A DNA stretch of 64,000 nucleotides, from positions 2,356,001 through 2,420,000 of the forward strand of contig NZ_CP076456.1 in the NCBI RefSeq assembly GCF_018866305.1. Reading direction: 5' to 3'. Position numbers and translations under genes: made by a program. Shown here in pieces: positions 39,277 through 48,058 of this stretch. Numbering within the stretch: the first letter of the stretch is position 1; every line of letters begins with the position of its first letter. The DNA is from Arthrobacter sunyaminii. GTDB lineage: Bacteria > Actinomycetota > Actinomycetes > Actinomycetales > Micrococcaceae. Below the pieces are notes generated by a model. The model worked only from the letters and a program-made list of their open reading frames with translations. It searched no databases and was not told the origin of the DNA.

Positions 39277-40380
39277 TCAGCCGGCCAGCCCGAACAGGCG
39301 ACGGAGGATCAGCGGCGCCGGACCTTCAGCGGCGTGCCGGAACCCTGTGCCGGCCCACAGGCTAACTCCTTCCGGATTGCCTGCCGCCGCGGCGGCGGCC
39401 CGGAGCGGGCCGGTGATGTGGTTGATGTACGGGTAAGCGTCCGGGGCATCCGGATAGGCACGCATGAAGTCATTGATCAGCCCCCTCGCCGGACGGCCGG
39501 AGAAGGCCCGAGTCAGCGAAGTGTCAGGATCCCTGCGGCCCTGCACGGCATCCATCAACCCGCCGCGGTGCACCTTGCTGGTCCCGGCTTCGTCGCTGAG
39601 CAGCAGCAGTGTTCCCACTTGGACGGCACCCGCCCCGGCGGCCAGAGCTGCGGACGCGTCCTCCGGGGTGGAAATCCCTCCCGCTGCAACCAACGGGAGC
39701 GGGCAGGCTTCTCGAACCTGGTCCAGGAGGTCCGTCAGCGCCACCTCCCCGGGCGCCTTCCCGCTGTCCAGGGTTCCCCGGTGTCCGCCGGCTTCCGGGC
39801 CCTGCACGCACAGGATGTTCGCTCCGGCAGCTGCCGCCGCGCGTGCCTCGCCGGCATCAGTGACCGTCACCATGCTGCAGATTCCCTGCGCGGCGAGCTC
39901 GGCAAAGACAGCCGGTTCCGGCAATCCGAAGGTGAAGGACACTACCGGGACCCGCTCCCGCAGGACCAGTTCCAGCTTGGCCTGCCAGGCGTCGTCGTCG
40001 TTGGGATCCGGCATCCCGGGTTCGGTGACCGCCGTTCCGGCGGGAGCCTGTTCTGCTGCTGCGACCAGGTGCTTACGGAAGGTCCGGGCCGCTTCGATTC
40101 TTCGGGCCTGGGCTGCAGCCTTGCCCGCAGCCTGATCCTGTGCGGCAACCGGGTAGGTGTTGGCAGCATCCGGAACGAAGAGGTTCAGGCCAAAGGGCCG
40201 GCCGCTCAGCCTGCGCAGCTGGGTGATCTGGTCCGCCACGGAGCCGGCGCTCTTGTAACCGGCGGCCAGGAAGCCGAGCCCGCCGGTCTCCCCCACTGCG
40301 GCAGCCAGCTGCGGGGTGGAAGGCCCTCCGGCCATGGGCGCACCGATAACCGGAAGGGCGAGCGAGTTTAGGGTGAACAT
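39277..40380 (-). CDS. Nitronate monooxygenase (2-nitropropane dioxygenase family)
   Basis: A 367-residue FMN-dependent TIM-barrel enzyme that oxidises alkyl nitronates. LPVIGAPMAGGPSTPQLAAAVGETGGLGFLAAGYKS is the usual N-terminus. VTDAGEARAAAAAGANILCVQGPEAGGHRG carries the phosphate-binding residues and the conserved His of class I. LPLVAAGGISTPEDASAALAAGAGAVQVGTLLL is the FMN-phosphate motif. I start at 40380 (MFTLNSLALP), ten bases after the PhzF stop; an upstream in-frame start (40413) would overlap that gene. It probably shares an operon with the PhzF gene. Propionate-3-nitronate detoxification is the known role of relatives. Confidence 0.9.
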   Translation of the reverse strand: MFTLNSLALPVIGAPMAGGPSTPQLAAAVGETGGLGFLAAGYKSAGSVADQITQLRRLSGRPFGLNLFVPDAANTYPVAAQDQAAGKAAAQARRIEAARTFRKHLVAAAEQAPAGTAVTEPGMPDPNDDDAWQAKLELVLRERVPVVSFTFGLPEPAVFAELAAQGICSMVTVTDAGEARAAAAAGANILCVQGPEAGGHRGTLDSGKAPGEVALTDLLDQVREACPLPLVAAGGISTPEDASAALAAGAGAVQVGTLLLLSDEAGTSKVHRGGLMDAVQGRRDPDTSLTRAFSGRPARGLINDFMRAYPDAPDAYPYINHITGPLRAAAAAAGNPEGVSLWAGTGFRHAAEGPAPLILRRLFGLAG

Positions 40381-40390
40381 GGTGCCCGAT

Positions 40391-41227
40391 TTACAGTGTG
40401 ACGGTGCCGTCAATGCAGGTGACCGTGGAACCGCCCACCCAGATTTTGCGGTCCCGGGTGAAGACGCGGACCCGGCCGGAGCGCTGGACGGCAGTGCCCT
40501 GGGTGACGACGTAGCGTTCCGGTGCCAGTGAGGCTCCGATCAGCCACTGGGCGAGTCCGGCATTGAGGCTGCCGGTGACCGGGTCCTCTGCAATACCGAG
40601 ACCCGGTACGAAGGCGCGCACTTCAAAGTCTGTTTCCGTGTCCGCCGGCTGCGCGCCGATGACGCCCACGCGCAGGTTGCCCATGATCACGGGATTCGGG
40701 TTCAACGCCAGGACGGTTGCGGCGTCCGGGAGCAGCAGTCCCAGCCAGCCGGGTCCGTTGTCGATCCAGTTGGAGGCGAGGATTTGCTCCGGTTCCAGGC
40801 CAAGTGCCTGCCGGGCCTGGTCCAGGACATCGTCCTCCAGCTCACCGGAGCGCAGCAGGGGCGGAGCGGCAAACGCCGCGATCCCGGCATTGGCGTGCAG
40901 CGTCACGAGTCCTATGCCGCATTCCTGTACGACGACGTCGGGGTACCGGCGCTTGGCCCCGGTCTCCAGCCAGGCGTGGCACGTGCCCAGCGTGGGGTGT
41001 CCGGCGAAGGGAATCTCCCCGCCGGGGGTGAAGATCCGGACCCGGTAGTCGGCCCCGTCCACGGTGGGCGGCAGGACGAAAGTGGTCTCGGAAAGGTTGG
41101 TCCACCGGGCAAAGGAGGCCATCTCGGCATCCGTCAGCCCTTCCGCTTCGAGTACCACCGCCAGCGGGTTGCCCAAATACGGTTCGCTGCCGAAAACGTC
41201 CACCTGCTTAAACCACCGCTGTCTCAT
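40391..41227 (-). CDS. PhzF family isomerase/epimerase
   Basis: A 278-residue two-domain protein with the diaminopimelate-epimerase-like fold. The active-site acid Glu47 is in NLSETTFVLPP, the first domain has GNPLAVVLEAEGL and GGEIPFAGHPTLGTCHAWL, and the second domain has EDPVTGSLNAGLAQWLI. Despite the family name, phenazine genes are absent, so it probably isomerises another small metabolite. It lies ten bases upstream of the nitronate monooxygenase in the same direction. Confidence 0.9.
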   Translation of the reverse strand: MRQRWFKQVDVFGSEPYLGNPLAVVLEAEGLTDAEMASFARWTNLSETTFVLPPTVDGADYRVRIFTPGGEIPFAGHPTLGTCHAWLETGAKRRYPDVVVQECGIGLVTLHANAGIAAFAAPPLLRSGELEDDVLDQARQALGLEPEQILASNWIDNGPGWLGLLLPDAATVLALNPNPVIMGNLRVGVIGAQPADTETDFEVRAFVPGLGIAEDPVTGSLNAGLAQWLIGASLAPERYVVTQGTAVQRSGRVRVFTRDRKIWVGGSTVTCIDGTVTL

Positions 41228-41320
41228 TCTTCACACTGTATCCCTTCATTCCCATGACTTTTATGAAGCGGAGTTTACGAACTGTGGCGGGGGTTTGTGT
41301 CCCGGTACTGCCCGGCCTAC

Positions 41321-41445
41321 GTTGGAGCAGGAATCAAGAGTTCCAGCCACGGGCCCTGGCCGGCTGGACGGCAACCCTCTCGCCGTAGCGGGGTGCTCCA
41401 GGTGACGATTCGGCCGCCCGGTTTCCGACCGGCCCGGCAAGTACC
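41321..41445 (+). promoter_or_regulatory. SAM riboswitch (SAM-I/SAM-IV clan)
   Basis: The core of an S-adenosylmethionine aptamer is readable: AATCAAGAG at 41332-41340, a 7-base stem TCCAGCC/GGCTGGA (41342-41348 with 41362-41368), then CGGCAACCC, a hairpin ACCC...GGGT (41374-41394), and GGTGCTCC. The outer stem GAATC/GATTC (41331-41335 with 41407-41411) closes it. A further hairpin CCGGT/ACCGG (41418-41432) follows, as in SAM-IV. The aptamer ends about 60 bases before the flavin reductase start, leaving room for an expression platform. No T-run terminator is visible, so control may be translational. Confidence 0.8.
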
Positions 41446-41503
41446 GCGCTTCGCTACCGACGTATCGGGTTGCCGGGCGCCTGAGGCAGAGGATCTTTTG
41501 AGC

Positions 41504-42010
41504 ATGGCACTTTTGACCGACCTTCAACCCGCTGCATTGCGGCGGGCGTTCTCCCGTTTTCCGTCCGGCATTGCCGCCCTGTGCGCGGTCATTGACGGCG
41601 AGCCGCAGGGCCTGGTTGCTTCTTCCTTCACGGTGGGCGTTTCCATGGATCCGCCGCTGGTGATGTTTGCCGTGCAGAACACGTCCCGCACGTGGCCGGT
41701 GCTGCGGGGCTCGGCCCGCATCGGCGTGTCGATTCTGGGTTCTGATCACGAGGGCGTCTGCAAACAGATTGCATCCAGGGCCGGAGACCGCTTCGCCGGA
41801 CTGGATCTGCACACGGATGACTCCGGATCATTGTTCCTGGACCGGGCCGCCCTCTGGCTTGAGTGCTCCGTGGAAAATGAGGTTCCGGCCGGGGACCACC
41901 AGGTGGTGCTGCTACGAGTGCACGGCCATGCCTCACACGAGGATGCCCACGAGCCCCTGATATTCCACGGTTCAGCGTTTCGCCGTCTGGGTGTTCCCGA
42001 ATTCGCCTGA
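41504..42010 (+). CDS. Flavin reductase family protein (HpaC-like)
   Basis: A 168-residue FMN-binding split-barrel protein that reduces flavin with NAD(P)H for a partner monooxygenase. Typical parts are AFSRFPSGIAALCAV, LVASSFTVGVSMDPPLVMFAVQNTSRTWPVLR, RIGVSILGSDHEGVCKQ and the C-terminal HGSAFRRL. The ATG is at 41504 with AGAGGA about ten bases upstream; a TTG two codons earlier is an alternative. The SAM riboswitch upstream implies control by methionine/SAM supply, so a role in sulfur salvage such as desulfonation is likely. No monooxygenase partner is in the window. Confidence 0.87.
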   Translation: MALLTDLQPAALRRAFSRFPSGIAALCAVIDGEPQGLVASSFTVGVSMDPPLVMFAVQNTSRTWPVLRGSARIGVSILGSDHEGVCKQIASRAGDRFAGLDLHTDDSGSLFLDRAALWLECSVENEVPAGDHQVVLLRVHGHASHEDAHEPLIFHGSAFRRLGVPEFA

Positions 42011-42094
42011 CCGGCAAAAATGTGTCGGCACCGGAAATACGGAGCCGCGAATTGTTTCCACGGGTTTATAACAGCAGCCGTCCGTTACCAATCA

Positions 42095-42123
42095 TTTACA
42101 TACGGATCCGGGTCCACTATCGT
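42095..42123 (+). promoter_or_regulatory. Candidate sigma-70-type promoter of the lipoprotein gene
   Basis: TTTACA (42095-42100) and TATCGT (42118-42123) are spaced by 17 bases in an unusually A/T-rich stretch, about 30 bases before the ATG at 42156. Spacing and position fit a housekeeping promoter; no experimental support. Confidence 0.4.
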
Positions 42124-42155
42124 TCTTCGGATTACTTCGGAAGGAAGTAGCGGAG

Positions 42156-42884
42156 ATGACCAGAAACAGAAATGCCAATGGCCCATCACGGACTAAGGCA
42201 AGGCCGGGCAGAGCGTCGGATTTGCCGTTTATGCAGAAGGCCCTGCTTCCCGCAGCGGCGCTGGGCCTGGTGCTGACAGGATGCAGCGCCCAGGAGGAGC
42301 CCGAGGCCGTTTCCTCGAAACCGGCCACATCGTCGTCCACTGCTGAGGAGACCGCCACGGCGTCCCCCTCAGCCCGTTCTTCCAGCCGGAGCAGCATCGG
42401 CGTGGAACTGCCCCCCGGAAGCACGGAGCCTCCTCTCCCCAATGACCCGGCCATGACGGCACTGTTCCGGGCGGACAATCCCATCAGTCTTGAGAGCTAC
42501 TTCCAGCAAAACCCCAAGTGGCGTCCACTCAACGCCAGCGTCGTGCTCGAGGAACGCGGCACCGGGAGGAGCACCTTCGATCTGCCCGGGATGGAACCGG
42601 GGACCAGCTTCAGCGTATTCCTCACCTGCAACCAGCCCGGGGACTACAGCATCGAGGTCCTGGATACTGATTCAAACCCAGTGACCACTTCCAGCAGCAG
42701 CAACTGCAATTGGCCGGTCCTGACGTCTTTCGAACACATTGTCACACCGGACCAAACCCCGGCATCCATCACAGTGGACGGGCCGGACGGAGATTACTGG
42801 CTTGTTGTCTATAATCTGCCGGTCCCCACTATGGCGCCCGAAACTTCCATGGGGCCCGCAACTACGGCACCCGCACCGGGCTAA
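42156..42884 (+). CDS. Hypothetical secreted lipoprotein
   Basis: A 242-residue protein with a long basic N-terminus, a hydrophobic stretch (LLPAAALGLVLTG) and a lipobox LTGC (Cys about 41), so it should be lipid-anchored outside the membrane. The next about 45 residues are a Ser/Thr/Glu/Pro-rich linker. The folded part (about 90-220) has two Cys residues (LTCNQPGDYSIEVLD and SSNCNWPV) that could form a disulfide, and looks beta-rich. I recognise no family. The ATG at 42156 has GGAAGGA about 13 bases upstream and GGAG adjacent. A 13-base tandem repeat and a terminator follow it. Confidence 0.75.
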   Translation: MTRNRNANGPSRTKARPGRASDLPFMQKALLPAAALGLVLTGCSAQEEPEAVSSKPATSSSTAEETATASPSARSSSRSSIGVELPPGSTEPPLPNDPAMTALFRADNPISLESYFQQNPKWRPLNASVVLEERGTGRSTFDLPGMEPGTSFSVFLTCNQPGDYSIEVLDTDSNPVTTSSSSNCNWPVLTSFEHIVTPDQTPASITVDGPDGDYWLVVYNLPVPTMAPETSMGPATTAPAPG

Positions 42885-42924
42885 AAAAAGGCTGTCGGAA
42901 TAAATCACCGAGAATTACCGGTGC

Positions 42925-42963
42925 GTCGAAATATGAAGTCGAAATATGAAGTCGAAATATGAA
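42925..42963. repeat. Triple perfect 13-base tandem repeat
   Basis: Three identical copies of GTCGAAATATGAA (42925-42937, 42938-42950, 42951-42963) in the convergent gap between the lipoprotein gene and aspS. The unit is AT-rich, unlike its surroundings, and runs directly into the terminator stem. It has no start codon with a ribosome-binding site. Confidence 0.95.
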
Positions 42964-42995
42964 AGTGCCCGGCCGCATCAGCGGCCGGGCACTTT
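42962..42995. terminator. Bidirectional terminator between lipoprotein gene and aspS
   Basis: A perfect 15-base stem (AAAGTGCCCGGCCGC, 42962-42976, with 42981-42995) around a 4-base loop. The A/T ends of the arms give TTT on both strands. It serves convergent genes: the lipoprotein gene ends at 42884 and aspS at 43022. Confidence 0.85.
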
Positions 42996-43021
42996 GATCA
43001 TTCTGGAATCTTGCGAAAGAC

Positions 43022-44818
43022 CTAGTCCTTCTTGGCGTCGTCCTGCTTGGCCTCAGCCTTCCTTTCCGGCTTGAAGTCCACGCCGGCTTCCTTGCGCTGC
43101 TGAGCAGTGATCGGAGCCGGTGCCTGGGTCAGCGGGTCATAGCCGCCGCCGGACTTCGGGAAGGCAATGACGTCGCGGATGGATTCGCTGCCCGAAAGCA
43201 GGGCGACCACGCGGTCCCAGCCGAAGGCGATGCCGCCGTGGGGCGGTGCACCGTACTTGAAGCCCTCAAGCAGGAACCCGAACTTCTCCTGCGCGTCCTC
43301 CTGCGACAGGCCCATGACCTTGAAGACGCGCTCCTGCACATCGCGCTGGTGGATACGGATGGAGCCGCCGCCAATTTCGTTGCCGTTGCAGACAATGTCA
43401 TAGGCGTAGGCCAGAGCCGATGCGGGATCCGTGTCGAAGGTGTCCATGAACTCGGGCTTCGGCGAGGTAAAGGCGTGGTGGACCGCAGTCCAGGCGCCGC
43501 CGCCCACGGCCACGTCGCCCGCGGCAACAGCAGCGGAAGCCGGCTCGAACATGGGGGCGTCAACCACCCAGACAAAAGCCCAGTCATTCGGGTTGATCAG
43601 GCCGGTGCGGTGACCGATTTCGACACGCGCTGCCCCGAGAAGTGCGCGGGATTCGGTCTTCTCGCCTGCACCGAAGAAGATGCAGTCGCCGGGCTTGGCA
43701 CCCACCTTGTCCGCGAGGTTTTCGCGCTCAAAGTCGGTGAGGTTCTTGGCAACGGGACCGGTCAGGGTGCCGTCTTCCTGCACCAGCACGTAGGCCAGGC
43801 CCTTGGCACCGCGCTGCTTGGCCCATTCCTGCCAGGCATCGAGTGTGCGGCGTGCCTGCGAGGCTCCGCCGGGCATGACGACGGCGCCCACATAGGGAGC
43901 CTGGAACACGCGGAAGGTGGTGTCCTTGAAGAACTCGGTGAGTTCGGTCAGTTCCAGGCCGAAACGCAGGTCCGGCTTGTCGGAGCCGTAGCGGGCCATC
44001 GCGTCCGCGTAGGTCATGCGCGGGATCGGCGTGGTGATGTCGACGTCGATCAGCTTCCACAGTGCCTTCACCACGGATTCACCCAGGGCGATGATGTCAT
44101 CTTCCTCTACGAAGCTTGCCTCGATGTCCAGCTGGGTGAACTCCGGCTGACGGTCCGCACGGAAGTCTTCGTCGCGGTAGCAGCGGGCAATCTGGTAGTA
44201 CTTTTCGAAACCGCCGACCTGCAGCAGCTGCTTGAACAGCTGGGGCGACTGCGGCAGGGCGTACCAGGAACCCGGAGCCAGACGTGCGGGAACCACGAAG
44301 TCACGGGCACCCTCGGGGGTGGAACGCGTCAGCGTGGGGGTCTCAATTTCCACGTAGCCCTCGTCATGCAAGAGGTTGCGGGCCACACGGTTGGCTTCGG
44401 AACGCAGGCGCATGTTCCGTGCGGGAGTGGGACGGCGCAGGTCCAGGTAGCGGTGCTTCAGGCGGGCTTCCTCACCAACCTCCACGTGCTCGTCAATCTG
44501 GAACGGCAGCGGGTCGGACGTGTTCAGGACCACCACATCATCAGCGATGATTTCCACTTCACCGGTGGCCAGGGAGGGGTTTTCGTTGCCCTCCGGACGC
44601 TTCTGCACGGTGCCGGTGATCTGAAGAACGTATTCGTTGCGCAGTCCGTGGAAGACGTCCTCTTCGCGGACCACCACCTGGGCCACTCCGGAGGCATCAC
44701 GGAGGTCAAGGAAGGCAACGCCGCCGTGGTCCCGGCGTCGGGCCACCCAGCCAGCGAGGGTGACGGTCTGTCCAATATGCTCGGCCCTCAGGGAACCAAG
44801 GGCATGAGTGCGCAGCAC
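43022..44818 (-). CDS. aspS: Aspartyl-tRNA synthetase
   Basis: A 598-residue class IIb synthetase. The OB-fold anticodon domain comes first ([26 protein letters not shown]), then motif 2 with [20 protein letters not shown], the GAD insertion domain in the middle, and motif 3 [16 protein letters not shown] start at the GTG 44818 ([10 protein letters not shown]), because GAAAGGA lies five bases upstream; the longer frame opens at GTG 44851 without a site. Actinobacterial enzymes of this type often also charge tRNA-Asn. The C-terminus is Lys/Asp-rich. Confidence 0.96.
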   Translation of the reverse strand: MLRTHALGSLRAEHIGQTVTLAGWVARRRDHGGVAFLDLRDASGVAQVVVREEDVFHGLRNEYVLQITGTVQKRPEGNENPSLATGEVEIIADDVVVLNTSDPLPFQIDEHVEVGEEARLKHRYLDLRRPTPARNMRLRSEANRVARNLLHDEGYVEIETPTLTRSTPEGARDFVVPARLAPGSWYALPQSPQLFKQLLQVGGFEKYYQIARCYRDEDFRADRQPEFTQLDIEASFVEEDDIIALGESVVKALWKLIDVDITTPIPRMTYADAMARYGSDKPDLRFGLELTELTEFFKDTTFRVFQAPYVGAVVMPGGASQARRTLDAWQEWAKQRGAKGLAYVLVQEDGTLTGPVAKNLTDFERENLADKVGAKPGDCIFFGAGEKTESRALLGAARVEIGHRTGLINPNDWAFVWVVDAPMFEPASAAVAAGDVAVGGGAWTAVHHAFTSPKPEFMDTFDTDPASALAYAYDIVCNGNEIGGGSIRIHQRDVQERVFKVMGLSQEDAQEKFGFLLEGFKYGAPPHGGIAFGWDRVVALLSGSESIRDVIAFPKSGGGYDPLTQAPAPITAQQRKEAGVDFKPERKAEAKQDDAKKD

Positions 44819-44984
44819 AGCAGTCCTTTCAAGATTGCTTGCGGAAACCACTGTTCCCGCTCATTGTGAATACAAGGTCTCTTCATGAGTTTACCGGTGT
44901 TCACATCCTTTCCCTGCCAAGGGCACCGCTGCGCAGCCCGGTGCGGGCGCAGCACCGCCCGGGCCCGACTGAACGGAGCGGCAC

Positions 44985-46298
44985 GTGTCCGGAAGCTCAG
45001 GAGCGAAACTCCCGCTGGGCGGATTTGATGCCACCACCGTGGGCATCGGCTGCATGGTGGGCGGCGGGATTTTTGTGGTCCTGCCCCCGGTCGCGAACGC
45101 TGCCGGATTCGCCCTGGCGGCCTCCCTCGCCCTCGCCGCCCTCGTGGCCTACTGCACCGCAGCATCCACCTTCCTGCTCAGTGCCGGACTGCGCATCAGC
45201 GGTCACCGCAATGCCGGCGGAACCGCGCGTTCAGCGGCGAGGGTCCTGCTGGGGCCATATATGGGATTCTTTACCGGATGGACCATGGTGTGCGCACTGG
45301 TGACTTCGGCCGCGGTGCTGGCCCTGACCTTCGGCTTGTATGTGGTTCCGGATCAGGCCCGCCCCGCAGCCGCGGGAGCGGCGCTGGCGGCGACTGCCCT
45401 CAATTTGTTCGGACTGCAGCGCAGCACCTGGGTCATCCGTTTTGTGCTGGCTTTCGTGATCGGCGTGCTGGGTTTCGGCGTGGTGGTCGCCTTCAACGAG
45501 GCCGGCGGACCGCCGCCGCAGCCGGGCGTGCTGGAGGAGGCGGAGTCGACCACCGGGTTGCTCCGGGGTGCGGCCTTCGCCTTTTTTGCGTTTGCCGGAT
45601 ACGCCCGCCTCGCTGCCGGAGGCTTTCGGGTCCGCGCACCGGAACGCAACCTGCCCCGGGCCATTCCGGCATCCATCATCGTGGCCCTTCTCCTGTACCT
45701 GCTGGTTGCCCTGTCCCTCATCACGTGGTTTCAGGGTCCGGCAGGCCTGGCGGCATCAGTAACTCCGCTGCGCGAGCCGGTGGCTGCTGTGGGGCTGGGC
45801 ATCGGCACAGGTGCCGTGGCGATTGCGGCCGGCGCCGCGAGCCTGTGCGGGGTCTGGGTCCTCGTGGAAGGAAGCGCCCGCACCGCTGCCGCGATGGCCG
45901 GCGACGGAGACCTCCCCCGGGTATTTGCACACGCCGGCCGGAAGCGTTCCGTTCCGTGGCCGGCGGTTGCAGCCGCGGGTGCCGCCGTCGTCGTCCTGGT
46001 ATTGACCATCAGCCTGGGCACGTTGCTTGGCCTGGCCTGCTTTGCCCTGCTGCTCCACGCGGCCATCACCAATCTGTGCGGTTATTCGCTGGAGCACCGG
46101 CGCTGGTACACGCCGCGGGCCGTGAACCTTGCGGGCCTGGCCGGTGCCCTCGTCACAGCACTGAGTCTGCCGCCGCTGGCGATTGTGCTGATGTTGATCG
46201 TGCTGGTGTTTGGACTGGTGGTGCGGCTGACCTTCCGCCGATCCGGGGCTGCGCCCCCGACGGACGGAATATCGCCTCCCCGTCCTGACCGGCGCTAG
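44985..46298 (+). CDS. APC superfamily amino acid/amine permease
   Basis: A 437-residue membrane transporter with about 12 hydrophobic helices. The N-terminal VGIGCMVGGGIFVVLPPVANAAG is the unwound helix-1 motif of the APC family. Helix 6 includes AAFAFFAFAGYARLAAGGFRVRAPERNLPRAIPASI, the usual substrate-site region. The start is GTG 44985 with GGAG six to nine bases upstream. The gene is divergent from aspS and overlaps the end of the convergent deaminase by four bases. Substrate not readable from sequence. Confidence 0.87.
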   Translation: MSGSSGAKLPLGGFDATTVGIGCMVGGGIFVVLPPVANAAGFALAASLALAALVAYCTAASTFLLSAGLRISGHRNAGGTARSAARVLLGPYMGFFTGWTMVCALVTSAAVLALTFGLYVVPDQARPAAAGAALAATALNLFGLQRSTWVIRFVLAFVIGVLGFGVVVAFNEAGGPPPQPGVLEEAESTTGLLRGAAFAFFAFAGYARLAAGGFRVRAPERNLPRAIPASIIVALLLYLLVALSLITWFQGPAGLAASVTPLREPVAAVGLGIGTGAVAIAAGAASLCGVWVLVEGSARTAAAMAGDGDLPRVFAHAGRKRSVPWPAVAAAGAAVVVLVLTISLGTLLGLACFALLLHAAITNLCGYSLEHRRWYTPRAVNLAGLAGALVTALSLPPLAIVLMLIVLVFGLVVRLTFRRSGAAPPTDGISPPRPDRR

Positions 46299-47308
46299 TC
46301 CTGCGCCGCACGCCAGATGCTAATCATCTCCAGCAGCTCTGCACGCCGGGCCGGGCGCGCAAACGATGCCTCCACGGAATTGACGGCCAGCTCCGCAAGC
46401 TGGTCCGCGGTCAGGTTGAAGGTGTCCCGCAGCAGAGCGAAATTGTCATCCACGTAGCCGCCGAAGTAGGCCGGATCGTCGGAGTTCACTGACACGTTCA
46501 GGCCGGCCGCCAGCATCTGCGGCAGCGGATGATCGGCGAGGGTATCCACGGAACGCAGCCGCACGTTGGACAGCGGGCAGATTGTCAGCGGAATCCTGTC
46601 CCGCACCAGACGGTCCACCAGGCCGGGATCGTCCAGGCAGCGCAGCCCGTGGTCGATCCGGTCCACCAGCAGCAAGTCCAGTGCCTGTTCAATGTAGTGC
46701 GACGGCCCTTCTTCGCCGGCGTGGGCCACGCATTTGAGGCCGGCGTCCCGGGCCATCCGGTACAGGTCCACGAAGCCTTCCGGCGGATTGCCGGTTTCCG
46801 CGGAGTCCAGGCCGATGCCCACGATCGGAGCGTTGGAAGCAATCAGCTGCGCCAGGACCTCTTCCGCTTCGGCGGCCGGACGGTCCCGCAGGAACGCGGC
46901 AATCAGTTCGGTGGAGATGCCGAACTCCTCCAGGCTGGTGGCCAGGACTGACGCCACTCCGTTGATGCAGTCCGTCAGCGGAACCCCGCGGAGCAGGTGC
47001 GCCTGGGGGTCAACCATCATTTCCACGTGCCGCACCCCCGCCGCGGCGGCCCGCCGCAGGTAGGCGCGGGTCATGTCGGCGAAGTCCGCTTCGGTCCGCA
47101 GCACCTCCATGTTGGCGTAGTAAAGGTCCAGGAAGGTCTGCAGGTCGGTGAACTCATACCGGCTGCGCAGCTCCTGAAGGTCGGCGTAGGGAAGTGAAAT
47201 TCCGTTCCGGGCAGCCAATTCGAAAATCAGCTCCGGTTCCAGGGTTCCTTCAATGTGCAGGTGCAGTTCGGCACAGGGCAGCAGGGCTTCGGTTGGTGCA
47301 GTGGACAT
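46295..47308 (-). CDS. Adenosine/adenine deaminase family protein
   Basis: A 337-residue zinc hydrolase of the metallo-dependent superfamily. Metal and catalytic motifs are HxH in AELHLHIEGTLE, HAGEEG with the catalytic Glu region, DRIDHGLRCLDD, and the double Asp in NSDDPAYFGGY. ICPLSNVRL and VNSDDPAYFGG resemble adenine deaminases of the ADA-like group more than classical adenosine deaminases, so the free base may be the substrate. The start ATG is 47308. It could serve purine salvage. It is convergent with the permease. Confidence 0.85.
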   Translation of the reverse strand: MSTAPTEALLPCAELHLHIEGTLEPELIFELAARNGISLPYADLQELRSRYEFTDLQTFLDLYYANMEVLRTEADFADMTRAYLRRAAAAGVRHVEMMVDPQAHLLRGVPLTDCINGVASVLATSLEEFGISTELIAAFLRDRPAAEAEEVLAQLIASNAPIVGIGLDSAETGNPPEGFVDLYRMARDAGLKCVAHAGEEGPSHYIEQALDLLLVDRIDHGLRCLDDPGLVDRLVRDRIPLTICPLSNVRLRSVDTLADHPLPQMLAAGLNVSVNSDDPAYFGGYVDDNFALLRDTFNLTADQLAELAVNSVEASFARPARRAELLEMISIWRAAQD

Positions 47309-47347
47309 GCTTTAAGCCTAGGCGATACCGGCATCCCGCACGGCTGC

Positions 47348-47923
47348 CTACGTCCGTGCCGACGCCCCGGGCTGCGCCGGCAGGGCCTTTGCCGGTTGTT
47401 CGAACATCCCGTAGACCGGACCGGCCACCAGCCAGATTCCGGCCACCAGTCCCGCCCGCTTCACCCAGGCCCACAGTTCGCCGGTCTCGCCGGGGGCGGC
47501 CAGGAACGCGATCATGCCCAGCAGCACGGCAACCGCAATGCCCATCGCAATCAGCACGCGTCCGTATTCAATCCAGAGCCCGCGCCGGTAGGGCGCGGTG
47601 CCCTTGGCAGGTTTGACCGGGGGCGGGCCGCCGGCGAACCGGTGCGCGAACCGGACATCGGCCCAGCGGATCAGGGTATGGCCAAACGCCACGCTGAAGC
47701 CCAGATAGAACGCAGCCAGCCCGTGGGTGCTCCCGGCAGTGCCGCCCCGGGCCAGGTCTGCTCCGGCCGCGGTCAGAAGCACCACATCCAGGAGCGGGAC
47801 ACTGGCCAGCAGTGCCAGTCCCAGACGCTTTCGGTGCAGCAGATAACGGGTGCAGAGCCCCGCAGCGAGAAGAACCCAGAAGCCAATTTCACAGCCGATG
47901 ATGAGATATACCAAGAAATCCAT
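47348..47923 (-). CDS. Hypothetical integral membrane protein
   Basis: A 191-residue protein with about five hydrophobic helices (FLVYLIIGCEIGFWVLLAAGL near the N-terminus, LGLALLASVPLLDVVLLTAAG, LAAFYLGFSVAFGH, VLIAMGIAVAVLLGMIAFL, and AGIWLVAGPVYGMF). Between helices 3 and 4 lies a basic loop (RFAHRFAGGPPPVKPAKG). It resembles unannotated membrane proteins of the YmcC type, by general look only. It is 39 bases from the deaminase gene and may be co-transcribed with it. Function unknown. Confidence 0.7.
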   Translation of the reverse strand: MDFLVYLIIGCEIGFWVLLAAGLCTRYLLHRKRLGLALLASVPLLDVVLLTAAGADLARGGTAGSTHGLAAFYLGFSVAFGHTLIRWADVRFAHRFAGGPPPVKPAKGTAPYRRGLWIEYGRVLIAMGIAVAVLLGMIAFLAAPGETGELWAWVKRAGLVAGIWLVAGPVYGMFEQPAKALPAQPGASART

Positions 47924-48058
47924 GGCTACAGCTAAACCCGCAGGTCACGCCGCCGTCGTCGGCTTTTGGTGCCACCGGGTCCGAGGCCCGTCATCCTTTC
48001 GGAGGATTGTCCTCAGCAGGCGGGCGCCGCGGGCCGCCCCGGTGGCTACTCTGGAGTC

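Noticed and set aside
41261..41812. 183-codon minus-strand frame across the riboswitch
   Set aside because: It spans structured non-coding RNA and the start of the flavin reductase; composition is typical of antisense shadows.
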